Shown in pieces: positions 35,914 through 44,949 of a DNA stretch of 64,000 bases. The position numbers and the translations under genes are program-made. Each line of letters begins with the position of its first letter. Position 1 is the stretch's first letter. The notes under the pieces were generated by a model. It was given only the letters and a program-made list of their open reading frames with translations, ran no database searches and was not told where the DNA came from. The stretch comes from Gemmataceae bacterium (lineage in GTDB: Bacteria > Planctomycetota > Planctomycetia > Gemmatales > Gemmataceae): positions 32,301-96,300 of the forward strand of contig JANWVV010000012.1 in assembly GCA_025055795.1 (NCBI GenBank), read 5' to 3'.

Positions 35914-36816
35914 TTAATCCTTAATCACCTTTTTCTTCATGCTGAGTATCTCTGTTCGGGATTCTCCGCTGAAGGGCCCTTGCATCTCAATCATCACCTC
36001 CGCGTCATCTACCTTCTGTGTACCGGACAGTTCTATTCTGCCACTGAAATTACCTTTCAGCTCTACCCCTGTCTTGAGCGAACGCCAAGCCGTGGCCTTA
36101 AGCTCCATGATGACGTCAATTGTCGGCTCGCCATCCTCATTTTTCATTTTGCCCTTGATTTTACCCTCTGATTCAATGACGGCACATTCCTCTCCGTCGA
36201 GTTTCTCTACCCGCACAAACTTTTGCCGTATTTTGCCCTTGACGTCAATAATTGAGTTACCAAACATTTTGCGGAGTGCGTCGGCCGGTACCTCCCATTG
36301 ATGACCGACAGCCACCTTGCCTTCAGGAAAAAGCTCATCATCATTTTCGACGCCGATACGGTTATCCAGTTCCTTTTTCTGTTTCTCTGTCGGTTGAACA
36401 TCAAGAAGGCGATGTTTCCACTTCCCCTTACCGACCAGTTCACTGATGATTGTTTGGCCCTCTAACTCCGTCGGCTGGGTGATCTCCATACCACCACCGA
36501 AATCAGAGGTAATTACAGCACGCTCTTTGTGGATGTGTGCTTGTGATTTGGTGACTTCACGTCCATTAACCTCCAGGATTTTCTGCTCCTCATCGCTTTC
36601 CATTTTCATGCTCATTTTCATTTTGAGGGACTGGCCCATTACTTTAAGAGTGGTGTCAGCGTCTTTTATCTTAAGAATGGTAGTGGTGCGGAAGGTCATT
36701 CCCTTTTGTGGTGCCGGTCCCCTGAGATCGTAGGTTTGCTCCTGCAGAGCCCAGGACACACAACTCAAAAGGATCATTACTGCCAAGCTACTTCCGCCTC
36801 GTGCTAGCCAACACAT
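35914..36816 (-). CDS. Exported hypothetical protein, beta-rich (300 aa)
   Basis: I do not recognise the family with confidence. ATG 36816 has GGAG 8 bases upstream and starts a signal peptide (RGGSSLAVMILLSCVSWALQ). The mature protein is rich in Lys/Met/Glu and alternating beta strands, for example FRTTTILKIKDADTTLKVMG, LKMKMSMKME, TIISELVGKGKWKHRLLD, GKVAVGHQWEVPADALRKM, VRVEKLDGEECAVIESEGK and LKGNFSGRIELSG. The segment LFPEGKVAVGHQWEV and the following lysine-rich strands resemble planctomycete proteins of the DUF6263 type, but that is only a suggestion. Single gene, leftward. Confidence 0.8.
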   Translation of the reverse strand: MCWLARGGSSLAVMILLSCVSWALQEQTYDLRGPAPQKGMTFRTTTILKIKDADTTLKVMGQSLKMKMSMKMESDEEQKILEVNGREVTKSQAHIHKERAVITSDFGGGMEITQPTELEGQTIISELVGKGKWKHRLLDVQPTEKQKKELDNRIGVENDDELFPEGKVAVGHQWEVPADALRKMFGNSIIDVKGKIRQKFVRVEKLDGEECAVIESEGKIKGKMKNEDGEPTIDVIMELKATAWRSLKTGVELKGNFSGRIELSGTQKVDDAEVMIEMQGPFSGESRTEILSMKKKVIKD

Positions 36817-37070
36817 GGCTAATTCTCCTTGTCCAAGGGTATCGTGTGAGGGAAGGAAATAAGTGCCTATCGCCGGCATCGGTATCATGGTACCTCACCC
36901 GTGCCCTGGCAACAACGATTGCAGTATTTTAGCGTGCTAAGGAGGTTGCACTTCTACCAGTAACCCCTTTGAACCTAGAAAAGTTGATAAAGTAGGCTTT
37001 ATACGCCGGCTAATAGGTTGGCACAGTTGTGAATGGTCGTGCCAGATACCACAAATTGATTATCAGGTGC
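36817..37070. other. Intergenic region upstream of the cytochrome promoter
   Basis: No gene. A short GGCAC/GTGCC dyad lies at 37020-37043. This spacer separates the leftward exported protein from the rightward cytochrome promoter. Confidence 0.4.
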
Positions 37071-37099
37071 TTGACATCTTCCGCCAGAGGGGATATGCT
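37071..37099 (+). promoter_or_regulatory. Sigma-70-type promoter for the cytochrome c gene
   Basis: A perfect TTGACA (37071-37076) is followed after exactly 17 bases by TATGCT (37094-37099), which matches TATAAT at four positions including both highly conserved ends. It predicts a transcript start near 37106 and a 5' leader of about 220 bases before the cytochrome gene at 37327. No operator was recognised. Confidence 0.5.
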
Positions 37100-37326
37100 C
37101 AGCACCGTCCTGCCATAAGCAATACCGGTCTCCACATAGTTGTGAAAAGTAAGGTGTTCCTTGTACCAAGCTGGTGCAGACGGGTTCTGCGATGTGTCGC
37201 AGAACGGAATCTCGCGACGCACGGGCATCCAAAGGAACACAAAAGGGTACAGACCCGTGCCGGGGGGAGTGACGGTCGCTCCCCAAATGCAGGCCGGGGG
37301 TGCTGTTTGCTGAAAGGATGGGGTGT

Positions 37327-37737
37327 ATGTTCCGCAAGCTGATGCAGTGCAGTGTGTTCGCCCTGTTGGGGGTGGTGGGCGTGCTGGCAACCTATGGCTG
37401 GGCTATTTCTGCTAATAAGGCTGCCAGCATTAGCGACGTGATGAAGGCCAGTTTCGGAAAGGGTGGTTTCAAGGCCAAGATCACGGAAGCCAGCAAAAAC
37501 AAGAACTACGATGAAGTGGCCAAGTTGGGTAGAGACTGGGTGGCCTGCGTGGAAAATCTCCTGAAAAATAAGCCGCCTCGGGGTGACGAGAAGGAATTCC
37601 ATGCACGGGCCGAGAAATTCCTCAATCTCACCCGCGAAATTGTCGCTGCTGCGGAAAAAGGAGACGGCAAAGCCATCGCTGCTAGCTTGAAAGGGATTGG
37701 CGGTCTGTGCGGCGACTGCCACAAGAACCACAAATAA
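37327..37737 (+). CDS. Class II (c'/c556-like) cytochrome c
   Basis: A small exported haem protein. A signal peptide (MQCSVFALLGVVGVLATYGW) is followed by a helical domain ending in the haem motif CGDCH close to the C-terminus (LCGDCHKNHK). This is the arrangement of class II cytochromes c (four-helix bundle, CxxCH near the end). Mature length is about 110 residues. ATG 37327 is chosen because AAAGG lies 9 bases upstream; ATG 37318, three codons earlier, is also possible. A promoter is seen at 37071 and a strong terminator at 37789, so the gene is probably monocistronic. Probable role: periplasmic electron transfer; the partner is unknown. Confidence 0.85.
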   Translation: MFRKLMQCSVFALLGVVGVLATYGWAISANKAASISDVMKASFGKGGFKAKITEASKNKNYDEVAKLGRDWVACVENLLKNKPPRGDEKEFHARAEKFLNLTREIVAAAEKGDGKAIAASLKGIGGLCGDCHKNHK

Positions 37738-37788
37738 TTCGAAGTACCTATCAAAAGACCTGGCAAATAGTCGGTTTTCAGATGGCTT

Positions 37789-37839
37789 CCCCTTCTAGCG
37801 GCCCAGAAATAGGCCAGCCAAGCCGCTAGAAGGGGTTTT
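37789..37839 (+). terminator. Strong rho-independent terminator
   Basis: A perfect 14-bp stem pairs CCCCTTCTAGCGGC (37789-37802) with GCCGCTAGAAGGGG (37822-37835). The loop is 19 bases and the stem is followed by TTTT. It lies 51 bases after the cytochrome stop codon. Confidence 0.9.
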
Positions 37840-38096
37840 CGTTGCTTACAGGTTTACGGATTACCAGTACAGGACCTGGCTTAGCGGTCGCGCGATTGTA
37901 TCAGTGGGACCAATCAGTTGAGACAGCGGTACATGTAGGACTAGAGCGAGACTACTAGCCCGTCAAAACATGTCCAACTGTCTATCTGTAAGATGAGCTG
38001 CCAGCCGCGGCCGGATGAAAGCCCCTATAATTCATTATGACCGGACCATGAAAATGCTCTATCTAGAGCATAACGCATTCCCCGTAGTGCAAAAGC

Positions 38097-38459
38097 GTGA
38101 CCGTGGCCGAAATTTTCCCCCTAGCGTTACGACGTGAAGGCGATGGTCTACGGATCGAGTGGAACGACGGTGTTGTTACCTTCGTCCGTTGGCAGACATT
38201 GCGGGAAAACTGCCCCTGTGCCTCCTGTGTGGAAGAGCGACAGCGTCCGCCGAATCCGCTCCGCGTGCTGAGTCCCCAAGAGGTGGCTGCCGGAGCTCCT
38301 CAGCCCCAAGGGATGACACCGGTTGGTCGGTACGCTTATCAGATCGTCTGGAATGACGGTCACGCCACGGGAATCTATACCTTGGAACGTCTACGGCATC
38401 TTGGCCAAATCGTAAGTTCCTCCACCCCGCAAGCGGCTACGCCGCCGGAGCCGGAATGA
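38097..38459 (+). CDS. DUF971 domain protein (Fe-S assembly associated)
   Basis: A 120-residue single-domain DUF971 protein: LRIEWNDGVVTFVRWQTLRENCPCASCVEE, then GRYAYQIVWNDGHATGIYTLERLR. The ENCPCASC cysteine cluster is typical and may bind a metal or Fe-S cluster. The same domain forms the C-terminus of plant HCF101, after the Mrp ATPase domain. Here the gene ends with ATGA overlapping the start of an Mrp gene, so the two are translationally coupled. The start is taken as GTG 38097; GTG 38103 is an alternative, and no good ribosome-binding site precedes either. Confidence 0.88.
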   Translation: MTVAEIFPLALRREGDGLRIEWNDGVVTFVRWQTLRENCPCASCVEERQRPPNPLRVLSPQEVAAGAPQPQGMTPVGRYAYQIVWNDGHATGIYTLERLRHLGQIVSSSTPQAATPPEPE

Positions 38460-39283
38460 CCCAACCCGCCACAGCAGCAACTTCTCCATCACGTCCGCCT
38501 ACCCTGGCTGGCGTGCGACACTGCCTGGCAGTGGCCAGCGGCAAAGGGGGCGTCGGTAAATCGACAGTCGCAGCCAACCTGGCCATGGCCCTCCATCATT
38601 CGGGCCTGCGGGTGGGGTTGCTCGATGCCGACATTTATGGTCCGTCCGTACCCCTCATGTTCGGCTTGAATACGGTCGATCCGCAGCGTACCCCTCTGCC
38701 GCTAGAAAAGTATGGCTTGCGGCTGATGAGCATGGGTTTTCTAGTAAGTCCAGAGCAAGCGGTGATCTGGCGTGGTCCCAAAGTGGCTCAAGCCGTTCAA
38801 GCATTCTTGGCTCAAATTGATTGGGGGGAACTGGACGTTCTGGTCATTGACCTACCGCCAGGAACCGGCGACGCCCAACTTACCCTCAGCCAATCCGCTC
38901 CGTTAACCGGGGCCGTTATCGTCACAACACCAGGTGAGGTGAGCCTGATCGACGCCCGCAAAGGGGTTAAAATGTTTCGTGAAGTACGTGTTCCCATCCT
39001 GGGCATCGTTGAAAACATGAGCTATTTCGTGGATGATACAGGGAAGCGTACCTCGATTTTTGGCACAGGGGGAGGGCTGAAACTGGCTTTGGAAACGGGC
39101 GTGCCGTTCCTGGGCGAGTTACCCATTGATCCGCGGGTCTCCGAATGTGTCGACGGTGGGGAGCCCATCGTCCGCCGCTATCCTGATAGCCCCGTGGCAC
39201 AAGCCTATGCCACCATCGCACAAACCATCTGGCAAACGCTGCAAAGCCGGCAGGCTGAAACTCTGCCCCAAGTACAATTGTGA
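38456..39283 (+). CDS. mrp: Mrp/NBP35-type P-loop Fe-S carrier ATPase, CxxC-less
   Basis: A deviant-Walker-A ATPase predicted to load or carry Fe-S clusters. It has GKGGVGKSTVAANLA (about residues 31-45), GLLDADIYGPSVP, VIDLPPGTGDAQLTL and GIVENMSYF. After ENMSYF most bacterial Mrp proteins have a CPxC motif that holds the cluster; here it reads VDDTGKRTSIFGTGGG with no cysteine, like HCF101. The N-terminal MIP18/DUF59 domain found in many Mrp proteins is also absent, and the first residues are a Thr/Pro/Ser-rich leader. It is coupled by ATGA overlap to the preceding DUF971 gene, so the pair looks like a split HCF101. Confidence 0.92.
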   Translation: MTQPATAATSPSRPPTLAGVRHCLAVASGKGGVGKSTVAANLAMALHHSGLRVGLLDADIYGPSVPLMFGLNTVDPQRTPLPLEKYGLRLMSMGFLVSPEQAVIWRGPKVAQAVQAFLAQIDWGELDVLVIDLPPGTGDAQLTLSQSAPLTGAVIVTTPGEVSLIDARKGVKMFREVRVPILGIVENMSYFVDDTGKRTSIFGTGGGLKLALETGVPFLGELPIDPRVSECVDGGEPIVRRYPDSPVAQAYATIAQTIWQTLQSRQAETLPQVQL

Positions 39284-39974
39284 GGTTTGCTTTGTGCCCA
39301 CCATCCAGCACGCCTCGACTCTGTACTCGCCAATTAAGAATTTCCCTGGGGATACCCCCAACGGGTACCACCCGCCGACTACTTGTGGTTACCTATGCTC
39401 ACAATTAGGGTACGTCCGATTGGCCCATAAAAAAGTCTTGGGGATACCAAGGTTCTGCTTACCTTGATTATCCAAAGCAACACCTCTACAATGCGGCAGA
39501 CTAGCGGGGGAATAATAGGCCACCTACGGCCTAAATTGCTGGAAAAGATGTCCAAATACATACCAATAGTCAAGAATTGTTCAGTAGGCCACTGAGGCTG
39601 TAGCGTAGGACGGTCTGGTTCGATTCCACAGATTCACCATAAAAAACGTTGGGTATTTCCGAGCAAGAGCGTACGTGCCGTCATTCCCATCAACCACAGA
39701 AGCGGACAAAGATAAATTAAGAATCGGACATGAGAAAAAAACGCTTGGCACGCAAAGAAACGGAGCAATCCTTAAACTGTTGGGTCCGTATAACAATACG
39801 GGGGTAGGAAGGAATCATCTGTCATCAAAATCTATCCAAATTGATAGGAGGCAACGGCCGGACAGGCCGTAAGAGATAGGCAAACGATAATGACTGCAAC
39901 GGGGCTGGTTCAAATGCCTGACACCGGCCACGCTGCAGTCCAATCCCGATAGAGGGGGAAGGAAGGCGGCATCC
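39284..39974. other. Long intergenic region upstream of clpC
   Basis: 690 bases with no gene I can support on either strand; open frames are short and have no ribosome-binding site or family resemblance. Small features: TGGGGATACC occurs twice (39347 and 39439), and an AAGGT/ACCTT mini-hairpin lies at 39449-39465. A tRNA-like T-arm sequence near 39610 does not extend into a cloverleaf. A promoter for clpC is expected near the right end. Confidence 0.45.
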
Positions 39975-42524
39975 ATGTACGAACGCTTTACTGATCGCGC
40001 ACGCAAGGTGATGCAGTTGGCCAATCAAGAGGCTCAGCGGTTCAACCACGAGTACATTGGGACGGAGCACATCCTGCTGGGGCTGGTTAAGGAGGGCTCC
40101 GGTGTCGCCGCCAATGTGTTGAAAAACCTCGACGTAGATTTGCGCAAAATCCGCCTGGAGGTAGAGAAGATCGTCCAGCATGGACATCAAGGCGGAGAAC
40201 AAGTGGTTATGGGCCGATTGCCCTACACACCGCGGGTTAAAAAAGTGCTGGATTACGCTCTGGAGGAAGCCCGCAATTTGGGCCACAACTATGTTGGGAC
40301 AGAACACCTGTTGCTCGGCCTGCTGCGGGAACAAGAAGGGGTAGCGGCCCAGGTATTGATGAATCTGGGTTTGAAGTTGGAAGATGTTCGTGAGGAAGTT
40401 CTAAATTTGCTGGGTCATAACATGCCTAACGAGAACGAACCTGGAATTGGTGGCGGCGGCAGTGCGGCTGAACGGGGGGCGACCGCTCGCTCCCGCTCGC
40501 GTACGCCGGCCTTGGATAGCTTTGGCCGTGACCTGACCGAATTGGCCCGTCAGGGTAAGCTCGACCCGGTCATTGGTCGCACCAACGAAATTGAACGGGT
40601 CATTCAGATCCTGTCCCGTCGGCAGAAAAACAACCCTGTGCTCCTCGGGGAAGCGGGCGTAGGCAAGACCGCGATCGTCGAAGGGCTGGCTCAGATGATC
40701 GTGGACGGGAACGTGCCCGAATTACTCCGTGACAAGCGCATTGTGGTACTCGACCTGGCCATGATGGTCGCCGGCACCAAGTATCGCGGCCAATTCGAGG
40801 AGCGGATCAAGGCCGTTATGAATGAAGTACGCCGGGCCAAAAACGTCATCCTATTCATCGACGAGTTGCACACTCTTGTAGGTGCGGGTGGTGCAGAGGG
40901 GGCGATTGATGCCTCGAACGTTCTGAAACCGGCATTGGCCCGTGGAGAAATCCAATGTATTGGTGCCACCACCCTCGATGAGTTCCGTAAGTACATTGAG
41001 AAGGACCAGGCCCTGGCCCGCCGCTTCCAGTCGATTATCGTCAATCCGCCCACTATGGCCGAAGCGGTGGAGATTCTCAAGGGTCTGCGGGATCGCTACG
41101 AGGCCCATCACCACGTGCAGATTACTGACGCAGCCCTGAAAGCAGCAGTGGAGCTATCCGAGCGGTATATCACTGGTCACTGCCTGCCGGATAAGGCGAT
41201 TGACGTAATTGACGAGGCCGGGGCCCGTGTGCGCCTGCGGGCTATGACCCGGCCACCGGACCTCAAGGAGCTGGACGAGAAAATCGAAAAGCTCAACGCG
41301 GAGAAAGAGGCCGCCGTCATGGAGCAGGATTTCGAGAAGGCCGCTCACCTCCGCGATCAGGCAGAAAAGCTCAAGAAGGAAAAGGAGCGGCTGACCCGCG
41401 AATGGCGTGAAAAGGCCAAGGAGTCCGAGGCCATCGTCGACGAAGAGGTGGTGGCTGAGGTGGTCTCCAAAATGACCGGCGTTCCGCTCAAGAAGGTGGG
41501 CGAGGACGAAACCAAACGGTTGCTCAACATGGAGGCCGAGCTGCACTCTGCCATTGTTAGTCAGGACGAGGCCATCAAGGCGATCGCACGGGCGGTACGC
41601 AAGAGCCGTTCCGGTCTGAAGGACCCGAAGCGACCTATCGGTTGCTTCATCTTCGCCGGTCCTACGGGCGTTGGTAAAACGTTGCTGGCCAAGCAACTGG
41701 CCAAGTTCATGTTCGGCGACGAGAACAACCTCGTACAGCTGGACATGAGCGAATACATGGAAAAGCACAACGTCAGCCGCCTGGTGGGGGCGCCGCCCGG
41801 CTACATCGGCTATGAAGAAGGCGGACAACTGACGGAAAAGATCCGCCGCAAACCATATTCCGTCGTCCTGCTGGATGAAATTGAAAAGGCGCACCCGGAC
41901 GTCTGGAATATGCTACTGCAGATCATGGAAGAGGGACGTCTAACCGACAACGTTGGCCGCACCATCGACTTCAAGAACACGATCATCATCATGACCACCA
42001 ATATCGGGGCAGAACTGATTGTGGCACAAGACGATATTTCTGCTCCCCTGTTGCGTGGTGTGAAGAAAGATGCTGAGGCCAGTTATCAGGAAATGCAAAA
42101 GAAGATTCGGGCTCGGATGGAGAAGGAGTTCCGTCCGGAATTCCTCAACCGCTTGGACGACATCATCGTGTTCCGCCAGCTGACCAAGGACGATCTCAAG
42201 CAGATTGTTAACATGGAGCTGGCTAAGGTGGCCAAGCGGCTGGAACCCAAGAACCTAGCCCTGGACGTCCGCGATGACGCACGTGACTTCCTGATCGAGA
42301 AGGGTTCCAGCCTCGAGTTTGGCGCCCGACCGCTGCGTCGTGCCATCGAGCAACATCTGGAAGACATGCTGGCCGAAGAATTGCTCAAAGGTGCCTTCCA
42401 GCCAGGCGACACGATTGTGGTGAAAGTGATCGGGGAAGGTGAGCAACGGAAGCTGGGCTTCGAGGTGGCTCGTCAGGGCCGCGAAGTGTCACCGGCGGAG
42501 GCGGTTCCAGCGACGGCCAGCTAA
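39975..42524 (+). CDS. clpC: ClpC-type AAA+ unfoldase (Clp protease ATP-binding subunit)
   Basis: An 849-residue class I Clp/Hsp100 ATPase that unfolds or disaggregates proteins, usually with ClpP. The N-domain (1-145, [20 protein letters not shown] and [12 protein letters not shown] twice) is followed by AAA1 with [13 protein letters not shown] (about 224), a middle UVR-type motif ([20 protein letters not shown], about 434-470) and AAA2 with [12 protein letters not shown] (about 560). The ClpP-docking loop in AAA2, about residues 685-705, reads [19 protein letters not shown], without the usual (L/I/V)GF tripeptide. A GGAAGGAAGG ribosome-binding site precedes ATG 39975. It is followed by its own terminator. 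Confidence 0.95.
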   Translation: MYERFTDRARKVMQLANQEAQRFNHEYIGTEHILLGLVKEGSGVAANVLKNLDVDLRKIRLEVEKIVQHGHQGGEQVVMGRLPYTPRVKKVLDYALEEARNLGHNYVGTEHLLLGLLREQEGVAAQVLMNLGLKLEDVREEVLNLLGHNMPNENEPGIGGGGSAAERGATARSRSRTPALDSFGRDLTELARQGKLDPVIGRTNEIERVIQILSRRQKNNPVLLGEAGVGKTAIVEGLAQMIVDGNVPELLRDKRIVVLDLAMMVAGTKYRGQFEERIKAVMNEVRRAKNVILFIDELHTLVGAGGAEGAIDASNVLKPALARGEIQCIGATTLDEFRKYIEKDQALARRFQSIIVNPPTMAEAVEILKGLRDRYEAHHHVQITDAALKAAVELSERYITGHCLPDKAIDVIDEAGARVRLRAMTRPPDLKELDEKIEKLNAEKEAAVMEQDFEKAAHLRDQAEKLKKEKERLTREWREKAKESEAIVDEEVVAEVVSKMTGVPLKKVGEDETKRLLNMEAELHSAIVSQDEAIKAIARAVRKSRSGLKDPKRPIGCFIFAGPTGVGKTLLAKQLAKFMFGDENNLVQLDMSEYMEKHNVSRLVGAPPGYIGYEEGGQLTEKIRRKPYSVVLLDEIEKAHPDVWNMLLQIMEEGRLTDNVGRTIDFKNTIIIMTTNIGAELIVAQDDISAPLLRGVKKDAEASYQEMQKKIRARMEKEFRPEFLNRLDDIIVFRQLTKDDLKQIVNMELAKVAKRLEPKNLALDVRDDARDFLIEKGSSLEFGARPLRRAIEQHLEDMLAEELLKGAFQPGDTIVVKVIGEGEQRKLGFEVARQGREVSPAEAVPATAS

Positions 42525-42567
42525 CTGCGTCTGGACCGGGAGCACGCCTTAGCAACTTTACGCACCG

Positions 42568-42597
42568 GACGCCTGCTTGGCAGGCGTCTTGTTTTTT
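42568..42597 (+). terminator. Rho-independent terminator after clpC
   Basis: A perfect 9-bp stem pairs GACGCCTGC (42568-42576) with GCAGGCGTC (42580-42588) around a TTG loop, followed by TTGTTTTTT. It lies 44 bases after the clpC stop. Confidence 0.9.
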
Positions 42598-42733
42598 CCG
42601 ACACAGTATTCGTTCGGCGGAAACGGATTATGACATTCACCAACGGTATATGGATGCACATGGAAAGAGTGGTACTGGTTAGCGACAGCCGCTACAGTAG
42701 CAGCAGAATCTTCGCAAGGGAAGAGAGGTGGTC

Positions 42734-43612
42734 ATGTCGTTAGCCCAGCGGTTTCCTGAGATTGTCCGCTGCCGGGAGCCACTCGCCCCCTACACCCATT
42801 TACGCATTGGCGGCGTGGCAGATTATTTTGTGCAACCGCGTAGTGTGGACGAGCTACGCGATGTGCTTCTGGCGTGCCGGCAGTGGCACATTCCCATCCG
42901 TATGCTAGGCGGCGGCTACAATCTGCTGGTCCGTGACGATCCGATCGCGGCCGCGGTCATCCGCCTGACGGCACCCGCTTTTACCACGGTGCAGGTGCAG
43001 GGCAAACAGATCCGTGCCGGTGGTGGTGGTTCCTTGTGGCAGTTGATCGCTGCATCAGTTCGGGCAGGCCTGGCGGGGTTGGAGACGTTGGTCGGTTTGC
43101 GGGGCACCGTAGGCGGAAGCGTTCGCTGTAACGTTGGAGACCGAACGGGAGAAATCGCCACGGTAGTCCGCGAAGTTACCGTCATGACAGAGGATGGAAC
43201 CATTCATCAGCGGCAACGCGGCGATCTCCGCTTTGCGGAGCACTCCAGTGACATTGATGAGCCGGTCATCCTGTCCGTTCTGTTCGAACTGGAAACGGAG
43301 CAGCCGACGACCATTTTGCAACGGATGCGTAAAGCCTGGATTGTACGCAAGGCCCAGGAGCCGTGGACTTTTCAGGCGGCAGTGCGTTTGTTCCGCAATC
43401 CGCCGGGTACCCAGGCATCAACACTGATTGATCGGGCTGGCCTGGCTAAGACACGCGTCGGTTGTGCAGAACTGAGCGAACGTAACTCCAACTACGTCGT
43501 CGCTCATCCTGGCACCACGGCTGCCGACATTCTCAAGCTGCTGGAATTGGTCCGGAGCCAGGTGAAAGCACGCACCGGTGTGTGGCTCGAACAGGAATTG
43601 CACGTGTGGTAG
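42734..43612 (+). CDS. murB: UDP-N-acetylenolpyruvoylglucosamine reductase (MurB), divergent
   Basis: A flavoenzyme of peptidoglycan precursor synthesis. The FAD-binding part has YTHLRIGGVADYFVQP, RMLGGGYNLLVRD and GLRGTVGGSV. The next segment, usually NAGAYGGEI, reads RCNVGDRTGEI. The active-site Tyr-Arg pair of FAYRDS reads FAEHSS, so the catalytic arginine is a His. The catalytic Ser (AELSERNSNYVV) and the C-terminal Glu (LEQELHVW) remain, and FRNPPGTQASTLIDRAGL matches the substrate-binding region. It is either a diverged but active MurB or a changed one. ATG 42734 follows AGAGG at 5 bases; a GTG at 42728 is the alternative. It overlaps or abuts the FtsQ-like gene, as in a dcw cluster. 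Confidence 0.88.
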   Translation: MSLAQRFPEIVRCREPLAPYTHLRIGGVADYFVQPRSVDELRDVLLACRQWHIPIRMLGGGYNLLVRDDPIAAAVIRLTAPAFTTVQVQGKQIRAGGGGSLWQLIAASVRAGLAGLETLVGLRGTVGGSVRCNVGDRTGEIATVVREVTVMTEDGTIHQRQRGDLRFAEHSSDIDEPVILSVLFELETEQPTTILQRMRKAWIVRKAQEPWTFQAAVRLFRNPPGTQASTLIDRAGLAKTRVGCAELSERNSNYVVAHPGTTAADILKLLELVRSQVKARTGVWLEQELHVW

Positions 43613-43650
43613 CTGCTCCGCTAACGTCACTGGTACGGGATACCGTTAGC

Positions 43651-44364
43651 ATGAAACGCTCGGTAGGCACTATACGCGTGCGAGCAGCACATCGCTCCAG
43701 CAGGCTATCACTGCTGTTGCATATCCGCTGGCAGACGTGGGTCGCCCTTATAGGGGCTGGGCTGACCTTGGCTGGGTTGCATCACACCTTTTATCTTCTC
43801 AACACTTTCCTGATGTCCAAGCTCCAGATGCAACCCCGTTATGTGCAGGATTTCGAAGCGATTGTTTGCCCGACTCCACATGGGCAGGATCGCTGCCAAT
43901 TTCTAGCGGAGGTTCGCTATCTGTCCGGGCATCCCCCTCATTTTTCGATCCTTGTACCAAACACGGCAGAGCGTCTGCGTCAGGCATTTGCCGCCCACCC
44001 ATGGGTCGCCGATGTACGGGAGATACGTCTTACAGCCTACGGATCGATCCTTGTGGACCTGCAATTTCGTCAGCCGCAACTACAAGTGCTATTGAGCGAC
44101 GGTTCCATTTGTTGGGTGGACCAGGATGGTATTTTGCTGCCCGCTATGCTGTTCTCCGATCAGCAAGTTGAACACAAGCCAATCCTGAAAAGTGTCCGGC
44201 CTGTGCCTGGTTGTTCAGCCGGGCAACGCTGGGACGATCCCGTGGTCCTTCAGGCCCTACGCCTTGTCAAGGCCTACCAACCGCATCAGTTGCACTGGAC
44301 GGGTGATCGCTGGCAATTGCAACTCGACGACGGACGTATCGTGCAGGTGTACGGCACCCCCTGA
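43651..44364 (+). CDS. FtsQ/DivIB-like bitopic membrane protein
   Basis: A short basic N-terminus is followed by one membrane helix (WQTWVALIGAGLTLAGLHHTFYL) and then an extracytoplasmic part. That part reads LRQAFAAHPWVADVREIRLTAYGSILVDLQFRQPQLQVL followed by WVDQDGILLP. This is the typical FtsQ pattern (hPWV..v.v.r.yP..l.v.v.er.P....vD..G). No clear POTRA sequence was traced. In other bacteria FtsQ is part of the divisome with FtsB/FtsL; planctomycetes generally lack FtsZ, so its role here is uncertain. The start is uncertain: ATG 43651 has a weak site, and GTG 43606 would overlap murB. It is directly downstream of murB. Confidence 0.75.
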   Translation: MKRSVGTIRVRAAHRSSRLSLLLHIRWQTWVALIGAGLTLAGLHHTFYLLNTFLMSKLQMQPRYVQDFEAIVCPTPHGQDRCQFLAEVRYLSGHPPHFSILVPNTAERLRQAFAAHPWVADVREIRLTAYGSILVDLQFRQPQLQVLLSDGSICWVDQDGILLPAMLFSDQQVEHKPILKSVRPVPGCSAGQRWDDPVVLQALRLVKAYQPHQLHWTGDRWQLQLDDGRIVQVYGTP

Positions 44365-44424
44365 CGACGATTCCTCCCACCGCTACGCCATCACAAGCAC
44401 CATGAATGACTTGCTTAAGTACCG

Positions 44425-44457
44425 AAAAACCGGCCTGACTTTGTATACAGACCGGTT
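44425..44457 (-). terminator. Probable terminator for the leftward remnant
   Basis: AACCGG (44428-44433) pairs with CCGGTT (44452-44457), and CTG (44435-44437) with CAG (44448-44450), leaving one C/A mismatch. Read leftward, the stem runs straight into a TTTTT stretch (44425-44429). It fits as a terminator for the minus-strand fragment ending at 44593, or as a hairpin between convergent genes. Confidence 0.45.
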
Positions 44458-44592
44458 CGGGCCCATGAGTGACGTTCTGAAATGTTTCAGGATGCAAACA
44501 AACTTAACTACCACGATGTAATTAATCATTCGACCAGCAGCAGTATGAGACTTAAGGTCCTTATCGTCAGGTATAAGTCACGTGCTTAGGTA

Positions 44593-44949
44593 TTAGCGGA
44601 ACAGCCGATTGATAGCGTCGCCGGAGCGTTCCAAAGTGTTGTTGTGGAGGTCTACGTCATCGTTGTGCGGATTGCCATCCAATCTGATGTCGGGGTCGTA
44701 GGCGATGACGAGTCGATATGAGGGCGGGAATTCACCTTCAGCCGGCGAGGAAGCGTCCCAGGTGCGGATCACGCGAACACGTAGTTCTTGTCCCTGGTTA
44801 AGACGTTCGAAGGGTAATCGAGCCACCAGACGAGGCCGACCGCCCAGAGGCACTTCATACATTTGTACTTCCTGCTGACCTGAGCGGGACACGAAGTCGG
44901 CCAATCCGATGTTTTTGACCGTGCCTGTGATCTTATGGAGACGTCTGGG
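44593..44949 (-). pseudogene. 5'-truncated gene remnant (C-terminal fragment, unknown family)
   Basis: An open frame from a stop near 44952 to the stop at 44593 reads as the C-terminal end of a larger protein: TGTVKNIGLADFVSRSGQQE, VQMYEVPLGGRPRLVARLPF, then SYRLVIAYDPDIRLDGNPHN. This resembles a beta-sandwich tail with a CARDB-like look, but no family was recognised. There is no ATG or signal peptide; only a TTG at 44904 could start it. It begins at the same place where the opposite-strand remnant begins, which suggests both were cut by one rearrangement. Confidence 0.55.

Noticed and set aside
39600..39640. tRNA-like 3' end: GGTTCGATTCC followed by ACAGATTCACCA
   Set aside because: The T-stem has a mismatch, the spacing to CCA does not leave seven acceptor bases, and no upstream sequence pairs as an acceptor stem or anticodon arm.
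41154..41894. A 246-codon open frame on the minus strand
   Set aside because: Antisense to clpC, with no ribosome-binding site; a coding shadow.
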